Of a stretch of DNA of 64,000 nucleotides, positions 1-12,752 are shown in pieces (the first letter of the stretch is position 1; each line of letters starts with the position of its first letter). The notes beneath the pieces were generated by a model. It ran no database searches and had not been told where the DNA came from. It saw nothing but the letters and a program-made list of their open reading frames with translations. Origin of the DNA: Bretschneidera sinensis (taxonomy: Eukaryota > Streptophyta > Magnoliopsida > Brassicales > Akaniaceae). Made by a program: the position numbers and the translations under genes. The stretch is taken from NCBI GenBank assembly GCA_023935145.1, contig CM043700.1, positions 1,434,001-1,498,000 of the forward strand, given 5' to 3'.

Positions 1-1420
1 CGTTAAGAAGGGTTGGGCTGGAGTTCAGGTATAACATTTTTATACATTTGTTAAAATATGCAAGTGAAACGTGTTAGGATAGAAGGAAAAGGAAAGGAAA
101 TTTGCCTCTTCACAAAATCTTAAATTTAGAGGACCATTTCTTTTTCCTTTCCTTCTATTCTCTCTAAATCCAAACACAGTATTTTGATTATTTTACTAAC
201 TTATTTTTATTTTTCCTAATAATAAATAATGTTTTAGACCATTCCAAGGACAGTTTTGCTTGATCCTAATGGAAGGCAATTGCTACTGTGGCCTATTGAA
301 GAAATAGAGACACTAAGAATGATTTATGTTCAAATGAACAAAGAAAAGCTTGAATTGGGACAACAAGTTGAAGTTAAAGGAATAACTGCTGCCCAGGTAA
401 TTAATAAAGCATCTTTTTTTTTTCATTTCAATTGATTGAATATATAATTTTATTTTTTGATAATTGAGTGTAAAGATTTGAACTCGACACTTCTTCTTTA
501 AATTAAGAGTGTGATTTTCGATTGAGTTATGTCTAGACCATGATTAAATATATAAAATTTTAACCTTAAAAAACATTTATTTGATTTTTCATGATTTAAA
601 GTTTAAACAGGTTCATATCAATCAAATTGAAACTAAATTAAGCTACGGTTTTGAACAGGCTGATGTTGAGGTTACCTTTTCAATTCCAAGCTTGGACAAA
701 GCTGAACCATTTGATCCAAAGTGGGAGAATGCACAAGACCTCTGTGCCCAAAAGGGCTCAAAGAAACAGGGTGGGGTTGGACCTTTTGGGCTATTAACAT
801 TAGCTTCACATGACTTGGAAGAATTCACTCCTGTCTCCTTCAGAATCTTCAAAGCCCCAAACAAGCATGTGGTTCTCATGTGCTCTGATGCAAGCAGGTT
901 ATTTTTTTCTTCTTTTTATTATCTTCTTTACATTTGATTCTTAATTTTCTTATTGTTAACTTGCTAATTACCTTTTATCTTTTGATTTGATTTCTTTTTA
1001 ACAGTTCCTCTTTGAAGAGTAATAACATATATAAACCATCATTCGGTGGCTTTGTAGATGTAGACTTATCGGATAAAAAGCTCTCTCTTAGAAGTTTGGT
1101 ATGTCTTTAATCAATTTAAACATCATCAAAATCTAATGATGCTATATTCTTTTTTTCTCTCTCTATTTAGACTTATTAATCACTAATTAATATATATATA
1201 TATATATATAATTTTTTTTATTTATCAAATATTGCAGATTGATCATTCTATAGTGGAAAGTTTTGGAGCAGGAGGCAAAACATGCATCACATCAAGGGTA
1301 TATCCTACTAAAGCAGTGTTTGAGGATGCTCACTTGTTTGTATTCAACAATGGGACTGAGCCCATCATTGTAGAGAGTCTTAATGCCTGGAGCCTGGACA
1401 GTCCATCACAGATGAACTGA
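1..1420 (+). CDS. GH32 copy A, 3' part (cell-wall invertase / fructan exohydrolase family)
   Basis: This is the 3' end of a glycoside hydrolase family 32 gene whose first exons lie left of the window. Exons by comparison with copy D: 1-28 (end of the large catalytic exon), 238-396, 659-897, 1005-1098, 1238-1420, all with GT-AG junctions and the same lengths as copy D (159, 239, 94, 183 nt). They translate without stops through the C-terminal beta-sandwich domain, including [17 protein letters not shown] and [19 protein letters not shown], and end in SPSQMN-stop. Exon 4 differs from D around [12 protein letters not shown]. The catalytic residues are outside the window, so function cannot be judged, but nothing visible is broken. 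A second acceptor at 610 would add 16 in-frame residues. Confidence 0.85.
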
Positions 1421-2013
1421 AAGGGGAGATAGAATTAATCACAGTTACTCTTTCATGCATTTAGTTATAAAAATAAATAATAATCATTGAGATTTGTTTT
1501 ACTTTCAATCTCCATTCATTCATATTTGTTTTTGGCTCCAGTCTCCACACCTCACCAATATTGAATAAAATTGAAGATTTAGGAACTTAGATATTGCAAT
1601 TGGACTTTGAGAATTAATTTGAATTTTGAGACAAATCTGAAGAATCGTGGCAAACAAAAAGTTTTGGAGAGTTATAGAGAAGAATCTTCTAACACTTTTA
1701 TCATTTTTATTTTATTTTATAAAAGAACAGAAAAACCCTCATACAAGATTTTTAAATATACTTTATCATCAAAAACCATCTACCAAAGCCCTTATTATGT
1801 TTGTTTTTTACTTTCTCCTACTATAAATGGATTGTGTTATAATTTTGAGTTTTTATATGTGTTAGTGATAATACTATGGACTTGTATTGTGATCAAATAG
1901 ATCATTGTAATTATATATAATATCGTTTTAATAAAAAAATTAAATAAAATAACTAGTTGTCATGCCACATACAGTGCATGAGTTTTATAAGTTTATATAT
2001 AGATAACGTTTCG

Positions 2014-2060
<47 letters not shown>

Positions 2061-2868
2061 ATGTGATTAAGATTTTCTTATTTAATTGATTAATTTTTGT
2101 AAATAAATAAATAGTTATTTGGAATTGATAACATTTTATTTACTCGATATGATGTGGGCAAACAAATGCAAATATGGAAGTAAATATTTTTTTATTAAAA
2201 AATATCAAATAATTAAAGAAAAAATTAAAATATTTAATTTAATTTAATAATCAAAGTAAAAAAGTAGGCAAATAATTTTTGTGTACAAGTTTTTATCTAC
2301 TCAATATAATGTGTGTACAATGTAAATCTATACGTAAAAATTTAAAATTTCATAATATAAATAATAAAATATGAAAGTAAAAAACATGCAGAGAAAACCT
2401 AAAATATCATACTATTAAAATTTAATATATTAGTAAAATTGAAATATAAATTTATATAGCTTAATTCTCTCTTTTTTAATATATATTTTTAGAGTACAAT
2501 CTTATGACTTCAATTTATCTGAGTTAATTTTTTAATTAAATTAATATTAGTTTTTATTTTGGGTCTACATAAGCTTTTCAAGTTGGTTTTTATTGTAAAG
2601 TATCACAACATCGAATCTCAGTCTATTAATTAAGTTGAGTCATTCATCTTATGCGTTTTGATGATAACAAAATCAATAAGAGTAAGGATTAATCATTCAA
2701 CATTAATAAAGTAATTGATTAAAAAAACTGAACATCAGATAAACTTATGGATATTGACTTTTAAATAAGAACAAAAAAAGTGATAATACTGGAAAATTGT
2801 GACAGAAAACTAATTTTGGCTCTATATAATTAATAAGATCAACTGGCAACAAGAAATTTGATGATACT
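1421..2868. other. Spacer downstream of copy A
   Basis: AT-rich DNA without a supported gene. It starts with the copy A 3' UTR region (the TTTCATGCATTTAGTTAT segment follows every copy except none of the coding signal continues). Most of it recurs after copies C, D, E and F, for instance the stretch around 1810-1930. A (TA)n run occupies about 2018-2057. The versions after A and C share small differences that the D and E versions lack, so A and C spacers look like one subgroup and D and E another. Confidence 0.6.
2018..2057. repeat. (TA)n microsatellite
   Basis: Uninterrupted TA dinucleotides in the spacer after copy A. The equivalent positions after copies C, D and E hold TA runs of other lengths. 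Confidence 0.9.
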
Positions 2869-2871
2869 TTA

Positions 2872-3173
2872 GGGCATGTATAAGTAATAGTTTTTTAATG
2901 TTTTCTGAAAGAATATGTTTGGATAGCTATAACTCGAAAATTGTTTTCAAAAACCGAAAACAATGATTTTTGGACTGTTTTCAAAAATTATATCAGAAAA
3001 CGTCAATTGGGGGTTTTCAAAAAACAATTTTTGAAAAGAGTTTTTTTTTAAAAAACAGTTTTTAAAAATTACTTCTAAAAATGGACTTCCAAACATGATT
3101 TTAAGTTTTTGAAAACTGGTTTTAATTTTTGAAAGCTGAAAACTATTTTTGAAAAGTATTTTCAAACATGCCC
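2872..3173. mobile_element. Tourist-like MITE, copy 1
   Basis: About 300 bp beginning GGGCATGT and ending ACATGCCC, with imperfect inverted sequence inside (repeated blocks of GTTTTCAAAAA type). It is flanked by TTA at 2869-2871 and GTA at 3174-3176; the related copy at 17057-17368 has TTA on both sides. TTA target duplication and this kind of terminus fit the PIF/Harbinger (Tourist) class. There is no coding capacity. Assignment rests on termini and flanks only. Confidence 0.65.
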
Positions 3174-3176
3174 GTA

Positions 3177-3665
3177 ACCTTCTAATCTTGCATCTTGTCA
3201 CCTTGTCAAAGGAATCCCATAAATTAAGAGTAATTCTTCTATAGTATCGGTTTTATAGGACTCTTCAAAATTTTCACAATTATGTTACAATATATTATTT
3301 TATTTTTTAATAGAATAACACAATATGCTTGTTATCCTGTAAGAAAAGTTTTAAATTTTACGTCGGATAATGTTTTGGTTTAACTATTTAAATGGAATGT
3401 TTCAATTTCGGTCAGTTTCGACGCATTGTTTCGATTTGACAATATTTTCAAATATGTACCTATCAAATTAAATATATTTCAAAAATATATATAATTATAA
3501 ATATAAATCATAAAAAAAGCAATCATCATTCAGATATACAAATTAATCCTACCCAAATTTTTGTTTTAAAATCAATTATAAATCATTTTTGGTATAAATC
3601 TAAATTGAGACTTTGTTCTACTATCAAATTACAAATCTTTCACACACACACAAACACACACACAT

Positions 3666-3735
<70 letters not shown>

Positions 3736-5475
3736 TAATAAAACAATCATCATTCAAATATCAAATGATAAAAATAATGTATCACTTACATCATCCAAAA
3801 TCCAAATACTAGCATAAACAACATCAATCTAATAATTTATCACATATATAATCCAAGATAGAGTTATCGTTTTTTCTTGATGGAACTATTCAAATTGAAA
3901 AAAAAAAGTGAAAATTCTCAAATTTTTCCCTTAAAATTTTATAAAATATAAATGAATTAACATTATAATATTTCAACCGAAATAGACCGAAACAAAAGGG
4001 AGAATGAAATATAGAAGTTTAACGTGTTGATTTAATACTAAAACCAAAACGTTTTGATCATTTCAATCGAAACAGAACGAAATTTTGCTTATAAAACGTG
4101 GAGTAATCTTTAATTTTGGTCCCGACTTAAGTATAGTAGAGAGTATTCTAAATTTATTCTATATGCTGGGTCAATGCTTCTTAACAAATATGTAAGGTAC
4201 CCCAACTACTTGCTCACTCTTTTTTTTCCAAAAAAAAAAAACATAAGAGAGATTGAAAAGAAATTAAGTATGTATTGTATTAGGGTGTAAAATGTATTAC
4301 ATGAACCTACCTATATATTCTAACAATAAAAAATCTAAGTAGAACGAAGAATTCTGAAACTAAATCGAATCAGGAAACTAAGCCTATTATAAACTATTTA
4401 ATATGTATTTATAATTGGAAAACCAATGAATACATATCTTAACTCTTTTTTTTTTTGAGGGAGTACATACCTTAACTCGAGTTATATGACGTACTTACAA
4501 TGTACATCTACAAAAATGAAAGATGAAGCAATAAACTTTTTTAAAAGTTTATTTAAGAAATGCACACGATAGAATAATAAATAAATCAATAACACCGTTA
4601 AATTTAACACTGAATCTGTTGTTAAAAAAAGTAAAAATTGGGTACCAAAAAAAGGTGAAAAAATTGTATATTATGCGTTAAAAAAAAGATAAAAATTGGT
4701 AATTTAAAAAAAATTATAATTTTAATTCATGGTTAGAAAATGTAAGATCATAATTAAAAACATAATGAATAGTATCATATTATTACTATTGAGTATTCAC
4801 CTTAGATTAAGTATTTGCTCTTCGTATGAAACAAAAAAAGTATTTACACATTTGTAACTACTTTTTTGGATTCCATTAACTGTAAAATCAAAAAGAAAAA
4901 AAAAAGAGTAATAAGTAATAACAAACTAAACGAATCATATTTGCTTTAATGGTTATTGCTTTAAGTCAAATTTATTTGGACGTAAATTCGAATTTTCATA
5001 TTAATAACTCCTAAATTTAGGGTTGTCGTAGGAGTGGTTAGGGATTATTGTTAGGTTACATATGATTGTTGTTAAAAGAAAAAAGCAAAAAAATGAACTA
5101 TCAAGCAAAATTTAATTTCTACTGAGATCTATGTTAACCTTATCCAAATTAATTACTTTATAAATATAAAAGGTTATCGTATGAGTGATTAGGGTTATCG
5201 TTATTATAAATAATTGCTATAAATAAAAAAAATAGTAAAAAAAAGCAAAATTTAATATCGTTGACCTCATTCAAATTAAGATTTTACAAAATCTTAATTT
5301 AGTCTTCACCATAAACAAGTAAAAAAAGTAAAAAAAGAGAATTAACCAAAAAAATGGCAGATAAAACGTAACTGTAAAATTAAGAAAAGTCGTCAGAAAA
5401 AACTGCAAGATTAAAATCAGTAAAAGTTTAACCAAACTTAGAAATTCTCTTTTCCCTATTTCCTATAGCCTTTCA
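3177..5475. other. Spacer and upstream region of copy B
   Basis: No gene seen. The left part (about 3177-4120) recurs at 17369-18190 and 33840-34630, including a CA/TA microsatellite. The right part (about 4130-5557) recurs upstream of copy D (about 19300-20723) with scattered indels, so copies B and D share about 1.4 kb of upstream sequence. Several poly-A/T runs are present. Confidence 0.55.
3641..3733. repeat. (CA)n-(TA)n compound microsatellite
   Basis: CA repeats with a few interruptions at 3641-3683 run straight into TA repeats at 3684-3733. The corresponding sites at 17805-17854 and 34239-34291 have TA only. Confidence 0.9.
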
Positions 5476-5485
5476 TATATAAATA
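5476..5485 (+). promoter_or_regulatory. TATA box of GH32 copy B
   Basis: TATATAAATA, 72 bp before the copy B start codon, followed by a C/T-rich leader with CTCTCTCTTT. The same arrangement precedes copy D. The transcription start is inferred to lie about 30 bp downstream. Confidence 0.6.
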
Positions 5486-5557
5486 ATCCCCAACTTCCCT
5501 ATTCATTCGAATCAGAGATCCTCTCTCTTTCAATTACTCTTTCTTTTTGGTTTGAAG

Positions 5558-8357
5558 ATGGATGCTCCAACGTTATTCTCAGTCTGTAATTTGTTTGTCA
5601 TAACAATATTTATAATAAGCAATAATGGCGTTGAAGCATCCCACAAGATCTTTCTAAAGTATCAATCTTTACATACTACTACAATCGACAGAATACACAA
5701 AACTGGATATCACTTTCAACTTCCTTCACATTGGATAAACGGTATGTTCTCCTCTTCTCTCTTTTTAAAAAAAAAAATTATATAGAAAAGGTTTTTGTTT
5801 AATTGTATTTGAAAAATTTCCCCCTTTTCTCTCTCCTTGTTTAAATCAAGTTTATCATAATGAATTTTGCAAATATAATCTAAATTTTATATTAATGGTG
5901 TTTGATTTGTTGTTGTTGTTTTTTAAATTGAGTTATCATGCAAATTCACTTATTTTGGCCTTCATATTAATAATCAATATTTTAGATTCTCAGATAACTT
6001 ATGAATATTTTGTCAAAAAAAGAGTAGTATTAATTTTAATTATTTAGAATATTGAGGTTTAATTTTTTGTATTAATTGGGATGGGGTGAATTTTTTTATG
6101 TAAAAACAGCACACACCACTCAGCCAGGAATAGAGATATATATTTTGAAAACATGTTTACAGTGATCAAAATATATTTTTTTGACGATGATCAAAAATAT
6201 TTTTTTTATTGTCATCCGTAATCCCTATATTGACATGACGTTTAAGGTATGCAAAGCAATCTTCCTGTATGTTCTTGTCCGTTAGCTGCATGCTGCATGC
6301 GCATGCTTACAATTCTTCTGGGAATATATTCCAAATTTCAGCTTTATAATTTCATTTTAGTTCCAAATTTTTGTTTTCTTCTTCCATAAAAAAAAAAAAA
6401 AAAATGTAAAAGTGCACTGAGTACTATTGTCGGATTTCTTTTCAGCTTCATATTAGTAAGGAGACCAAAAGAGTCGAGTTTAAAATGAATCAAAATTATA
6501 GTTTGGTTACTTGTCATTATAATATTAATTAAATAGAATATACAGTAATTCTCCTATCAAAATTTAATTAATTTGATTTTTATTGCTATGAAGAGCATTG
6601 TGTGAACAAAATGTATAAGCTTCAAAATCAGTTACAAATCTTGTTTCTCTCCTCTCTTCTTGTGCTTGAATTCGCGCCATAAATTGCACCACCAACAGAT
6701 CCAAATGGTCAGTCTCTCCACAAAATCCTACATTTTTCTTCATTTTTTATTTAATTATCTATGATTTTCAAGTTAAAAAAAAAAGTGAATTAAACAGGGC
6801 CTATGCACTACAGTGGGATCTACCATCTCTTCTACCAATACAAGGTGCAGTATGGGAAAACATTGTGTGGGCCCATTCAGCGTCAAAGGACTTGATCAAC
6901 TGGGAGGATTTTGTGGGGTTGGTCTAAGGAATCTGATTCTCAACCGGATGACGTTAAGAAGGGTTGGGCTGGAGTTCAGGTATAACATTTTTATACGTTT
7001 GTTAAAATATGCAAGTGAAACGTGTTTGGATAGAAGGAAAAGGAAATGAAATTTACCTCTTCACAAAATCTTAAATTTAGAGGACCATTTCTTTTTCCTT
7101 TCCTTCTATTCTCTCTAAATCCAAACAGTGTTTTGATTATTTTACTAACTTATTTTTATTTTTCCTAATAATAAATAATGTTTTAGACAATTCCGAGGAC
7201 AGTTTTGCTTGATCCTAATGGAAGGCAATTGCTATTGTGGCCTATAGAAGAAATAGAGACTAAGAAGGAAGAATGTTCAAATGAGCAAACAAAGGCTTGA
7301 ATTGGGACAAGAAGTTGAAGTTAAAGGAATAACTGCTACCCAGGTAATTAATTAAGCATCTTTTTTCATTTTCACTTGATTGAATATATAATTTTAGTTT
7401 TTGATAATTGAGTGTGAAGATTTGAACTCGGAACTTTCTTTTTAAATTAGGAGTGTAATTATTGATTGAGTCGATTAAATATATAAATTTTTAACCTTAA
7501 AAACATTATATTTGATTTTTCATGATTTAAAATTCAAACAGGTTACTGAAAAGAATTATCATTTCAATCAAATTGAAACTAAATTAAGTTATGGTTTTGA
7601 ACAGGCTGATGTTGAGGTTACCTTTTCAATTTTTAGCTTGGACAAAGCTAAGCCATTTGATCCTAAGTGGGAGAATGCACAAGACCTCTGTGCCCAAAGG
7701 GGCTCAAAGAAACAGGGTGGGGTTGGACCTTTTGGGCTATTAACATTAGCTTCACATGACTTGGAAGCATTCACTCCTGTCTCCTTCAGAATCTTCAAAG
7801 CCCCAAACAAGCATGTGGCTCTCATGTGCTCTGATGCAAGCAGGTTATTTTTTTTTTCTTTTTATTGTCTTCTTCACATTTGATTCTTAATTTTCTTATT
7901 GTTAACTTGCTAATTACCTTTTATCTTTTGATTTGATTTCTTTTTAACAGTTCCTTTTTGAAGAGTAATAATATGTATAAACCATCATTCGCCGGCTTTG
8001 TAGGTGTAGATTTATCAGATAAAAAGCTCTCTTAGAAATTTAGTATGTCCTTAATTAATTTAAACATCATCAAAATCTAATGATATTATATTTTTTTCTC
8101 CGTCTATTTAGACTTCTTAATCACTAATTAATATATATATATATATATATTTTTTTATTTATCCAATATTGCAGATTGATCATTCTATAGTGGAAAGTTT
8201 TGGAGCAGGACGCAAAACATGCATCACATGAGGGGTATATCCTACTAAAGCAGTGTTTGAGGATGCTCACTTGTTTGTACTCAACAATGGGACTGAGCCC
8301 ATCACTGTAGAGAGTCTTAATGCCTGGAGCATGGACAGTCCATCACAGATGAACTGA
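5558..8357 (+). pseudogene. GH32 copy B pseudogene (invertase/FEH family)
   Basis: Remains of all seven exons: 5558-5741 (intact signal peptide exon ending ..SHWIN), mini-exon 6699-6707, 6798-6979, 7187-7343, 7605-7843, 7951-8042, 8175-8357. Relative to copy D the catalytic exon has a 7-nt deletion near 6842 and a deletion of about 0.67 kb around 6904, which removes the FRDP and WECP active-site regions. Exon 4 has lost 2 nt near 7260. Exon 6 has lost 2 nt and reaches a stop near 8033. Exon 7 has TGA in place of a Ser codon near 8229. Promoter and exon 1 look sound, so a short secreted peptide could still be transcribed, but no working hydrolase can be made. Confidence 0.92.
6699..6707 (+). 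other. 9-nt mini-exon of GH32 copy B
   Basis: ATCCAAATG between an AG acceptor and a GTCAGT donor. It codes for the centre of the NDPNG motif; the flanking exons supply the first base of Asp and the last two of Gly. Mini-exons of this size and position are a known hallmark of plant acid invertase genes. It is identical in copies B, D and E. Confidence 0.85.
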
Positions 8358-8806
8358 AGAGGGAGAAAGAATTAATCACAGTTACTCTTTCATGCATTTA
8401 GTTATAAAAATAAATAATAATCATTGAGATTTGTTTTACTTTCAATCTCCATTCATTCATATTTGTTTTTGGTTTGCAGTCTCCACACCTCATCAATATT
8501 GAATAAAATTGAAAATTTAGGAACTTAAATATTGCAATTGAATTTTGAGAATTAATTTGAATTTTGAGACAAATATAAAGAATCGATTGTGTAATTTAGC
8601 TAACGCGTAGAAATGGGAAAGTTAAGGGAGAGATTCTTTTGTTTGAGAGTTTTAAACAAACTCTCCAATTCAATGTGTTGAGGCAAATAAAAGATTTTGA
8701 AGAATTACAGAGAAAAATCTATTCTAACACCTTAATCATTTTTATTTTATTTTATAAAAAAACAGAAAAATTCTCATACAAGATTTTTAAATATCTCCTC
8801 ATTTAC
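8358..8806. other. Spacer after copy B
   Basis: 3' flanking sequence also found after the other GH32 copies. No gene. It is interrupted at 8807 by the solo LTR, and the same spacer resumes at 11181. Confidence 0.7.
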
Positions 8807-11180
8807 TGTAATACTCGTATTATTATAAGGGTAAATATGTATTTTAATAAATATGACAAAGAGTTAAAATCTCAAAACGCTGAATGAAGATTGAAGGTGA
8901 CAAAGGTTGAAATGCAAAAAAAAAAAAAGTCAAAAAATCAAAAGGTCAAACAGTGAACAGTAACTCATGACAGCATATTTGCTACCAACCTAGTGAGTGA
9001 TTTCAAAAGGCAATCATTATGTCTTTTATTATCATTTCATTTTGGTGCCTTGTGTGCAAATGGAGAGAATATTAATGATGATGTTTTAAGCCATCATTAT
9101 GTTTTCTTCATCATTTTTTGCTCTCTATATCGTGAGACTTGGAAGGGAGGGGTCTGCTGATTTTTCAGCCCAAGCTCCCCTATAAATAGGTGTATTAAGT
9201 TCGTGTAGTTACACGAAGAAATTTTCTTTTTGTTTCATAAAATTCATCTATTTCTTAAAATACTTAGGGATTCAAACAAATGTTGAAAAAGCAAAATTTT
9301 GAAGGAGTTTTCTGTGGAATTTCATAGAGAATCATGAGAACCTATCATAAGCAAAAGGTATTGACGATCTACAATGGGAGAAATTTCTGAGCAGAACGGG
9401 AAAGACAAGAATGTGACCCACGGATAGCTTTAAATGCTACAGGGTGAGTTGGATTTACTTTAAGTAATCTAAAAACAAAAATGAAAAATCTAGTGATAAT
9501 AAATTATTGATAGATGCTTGGGTGATAGATGAAAACAAAACTGATTTATAGGTATGAATGGAAACTTGGTCATATGGAAATATTTTTCGGTGATAAATAA
9601 TATTTTTTGGAAATAATAAGTTTATTTTAGAATAAAAGCGATAAACAATTATTGATGAGATATATTGATGTTTTAATACGAATTATGATGAGATGAATTT
9701 TAGTGGACTTTAACAAATGTTGATGGACTATTTGAGATATATTTTTAGTGGACCTTGACAAATGTTGATGGATGATTTGAGATGAATTTTTGTGGATCTT
9801 GACAAGCCTTAATGGATTATTTGATGTGAATTGGGATGAGAGGAAATTTTGTTATATGAATTTGAGAATAATCAGGATAGTCAAATTAAGTGTTATGATT
9901 TTTTTTTTATGTTGTTTAATATTACTGTTTATATACATATTTTATATCATTGCTCATATGCATATGCATTAAGTGAGAAAGAAAAGAACTGGGAAGGCAG
10001 CCGGTCTAATGAAATAACCGTGACAGCTGGTATATGCTGGAATTAAAGAGGAAAACCGTGACAGCTGGTATATGCTGGAAAGAATCGGGAAGGCATCCGG
10101 TCTTATGAGAATGAAATAACCGGAAAGGCAACCGGTCTAAATAAAAATAAAAGAACCGGGAGGGCAGCCGGTCTAAGATTATAACAACCTGTCGACAGGT
10201 GGGAAGACGTTCCCATCATATGCATTCATTGCATTGCATCAATTTTAATTATTGCTTGCATTATTGAAATACTGATGTGTGATTCGTATAAATTGTGAAT
10301 TTAATTATAGATGGTCGAGTCTCATAAAAAGAGACAGTTGTGATGATGAGATTTCTGAAAAGCTGAGATGTGGTATATTGTTGTGAATTTAATTATAGAT
10401 GGTTGAGTATCATAAAAAGAAACAGTTGTGATGATGAGATTACTGAAAAACCGAGATGTGGTATATTGTTGTAAATTTAATTATAAATGGTTGAGTCTCA
10501 TAAAAAGAGACTGTTATGATGATAGTATTATAAAAATGTTGATGTGTGGTATGCTATTTTGAAATTGTTGATAGATGATTTGGTCTCACAGAGAAAGACA
10601 ATTAAGGTAAGCAAGAAGCAGAGAATGATAAGAACCATATAAATGATGGATTTTATGATGAGAACCTCGTTACGAAGTAATTATGAGATAATTGATGGTT
10701 TTAAGGTTGACCAATGATTGAGAAGAAGAGATTGATAGAGAATAAATCTTATGATATGTGAAATAATAGTAGAAAGTTCTCATCAGGTTATGTGAAAAAT
10801 AAAATATTAAATATTAAATGACTATTTATGGAATTTGGAATACTTCTAGTAAATTTAATTCACTGAGCTTGTGAAGCTCACCCCTCATTGTACAATGATT
10901 TTCAGGTAGCAAACTTGACAAATAGTTTGGTGAGTTGAGGTTCAAAAGAAATCGTTTTCTGTAAGCCGCGTACGTGTCATTATCCTCAGACTAATGAGAA
11001 AATAAAAAGAAAAATTTATTTGTAAATCTTCATGCATTTTATGCTGTATAGAATGTTTAAAGATCAGATTGATGTAAAGTTCTTTTGATGATATTTATTG
11101 TTACATATATGTGTCGTGCTGAGATTCTCAAAATGTGATGATACTATTTCAGGGTGACCAACCCGGGATGGGTCGTTACA
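8807..11180. mobile_element. Solo LTR, about 2.4 kb, with perfect target duplication
   Basis: Begins TGTAATACTCG and ends GGGTCGTTACA, the matching TG...CA inverted ends of an LTR, and is flanked on both sides by TTTAC (8802-8806 and 11181-11185). The spacer sequence on the two sides joins to give the uninterrupted version seen after copy D. No internal retroelement genes, primer site or second LTR are present, so this is a solo LTR left by LTR-LTR recombination. It contains short repeats built on CCGGTCTAA / ACCGTGACAGC near 9970-10200 and an 87-88 bp repeat near 10290-10540. Long LTRs with these ends suit a Ty3/gypsy element, but the family is inferred. Confidence 0.85.
10290..10545. repeat. 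87-88 bp tandem repeat inside the solo LTR
   Basis: Three successive copies starting near 10294, 10382 and 10469, each with AATTTAATTATAGATGGT followed by GAGT(C/A)TCATAAAAAGA and a GTGATGATGAG segment. Copies differ by point changes; a fourth, degenerate copy may follow. Confidence 0.75.
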
Positions 11181-12752
11181 TTTACATTCTTTTACTTTAT
11201 CCTCAAACACCATCTACCAAAGTGCGCAGTTGTATCTTGATCTTCAAGGCCCTTATTGTGTTTGTTTTGTACTTTCTCCTACTATAAATGGATTGTGTTA
11301 TAATTTTGAGTTTTTATAAATATATATAAATATTCTTTAATAATATATTTATTAAATGTGATTAAGATTTTCTTATTTAATTGATTAATTTTTGTAAATA
11401 AATAAATAGTTATTTGGAACTGATAACATTTTATTTACTTGGGCATAAAAATGCAAATATGGAAGTAAATATTTTTTTACTAAAATTTATCAAATAATTA
11501 AATAAAAATTAAAATATTTAATTTAATTTAATAATAAAAGTAAAAAGTAGGCAAATAATTTTTGTATACAAGATTTTATCTACTCAATATAATGTGTGTA
11601 CAAAACGTAAATCTATACGTAAAAATTTAAAATTTCATAATATAAATAATAAAAGATGAAAGTAAAAGACATGTTGAGAAAACCTAAAATATCTTACCAT
11701 TAAAACTAACACACAAGACAAATTTATGTCCTAACCATGTGTTCTTTTCTTATGGGGAGTGAGGCAAAGAGAAAGCAGCCCCGCTAGACTTCATCAACAC
11801 AAATATGACCAAATCAGAAGATTTCGAAAGATGATTTATTATCATTTTGGAAGGTCTACGTGGCTTGATGAAGCCCCCGAGGAGATTATACCTATAGTGC
11901 GCATGCGGATGTAAATCCATCTTGATTTGATGTATGAAATTTTGTTTTAAAATTTCAAAAAAAGTCGATAAGCTTTGGACTCATAATATTTATATTTTAA
12001 ATAACGTGTTTGGCATAATAAGTCTTTAAACTTTTAGTTAGTTGTAACGTAAATTTTTTTATTGATGAAATGTTTATTTCTTTATTTTGTAAGGACTAGA
12101 TAGTATCAATTCCATGAACTATTAAAAGGTTAGTCAATATTTTTATGAGTTTTTCACCCACATGTTATTTTTTATTGTGTTCTTTCAAATGTTTTACAAT
12201 AAAAAAATAAAGAAAAAAATTTCAGTTCTCAATTTTTTTAAAAAAAAACTTCCTCATGAGTATATATAACATATTCCTTTGCATTTGTACTAAATAGTAT
12301 ATGCAAATTCTTATATTTATTTAAGACAATTTTATAGATGAAAAATAACCGAAAGTTACATTGCTATCAATTGAAAGTTTGAAAATATTTAATGTTAAAT
12401 TCATAATTTGGAGATCTAAGTGTTAGACATCAATAGTTTAAGGACAATTGATACAATTTTCCAAAAAAGAATGTTTAATTTTGTTGGTAAAGTTTGTGGT
12501 AATTGTTACGAAGACTTTGGATCAAATCTCGACTTTACTTGAATTTGTGAAATATAGGATGGGAAAGCACTATCCAACAAATCAAGAGTAGTCATAATTA
12601 TAATAAAAATGTTAGTTTACCAAAAATCTTAACTGTACTCAAACTATTTTTATTCGATTACAGAAATTTTGTAGTTGGTCAATCGAAAAAATCAAAGTTT
12701 TGCCCAATCAAAAATTACTCGAATCAAAGTATAATACTACTTTAAAAAAAAA
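11181..12752. other. Spacer between solo LTR and copy C
   Basis: No gene. It contains a marker block near 11705-11815 (ACTAACACACAAGACAAATT, then GCAGCCCCGCTAGACTTC) that recurs near 14790, 26140, 31650, 45815 and 50276, which makes it useful for tracing the duplications. The last 150 bp, up to the start of copy C, matches the sequence before copy F. Confidence 0.6.

Noticed and set aside
581..658. Treating the open stretch before exon 5 as normal coding sequence
   Set aside because: The exon 4/exon 5 junction that gives the family sequence [13 protein letters not shown] uses the later acceptor. The upstream stretch is kept only as a possible alternative splice form.
643..879. Minus-strand open frame opposite GH32 exon 5, present in copies A, B, D and E
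   Set aside because: It is the antisense shadow of a conserved coding exon; its recurrence follows from the gene duplications.
2947..3201. Open frame on the minus strand at the first MITE
   Set aside because: Phe/Lys-rich reading of low-complexity MITE sequence, not kept in the other two copies.
7420..7450. tRNA-like B-box phrase (GATTTGAACTCG) in GH32 intron 4, suggesting a SINE
   Set aside because: No A box at the right distance, no poly-A tail and no flanking duplication; the phrase is inherited in the same intron by all copies.
9790..10046. Short open frames inside the 2.4-kb solo LTR
   Set aside because: They are small, overlap each other in different frames, show no domain, and are not kept in the related LTR at 28336.
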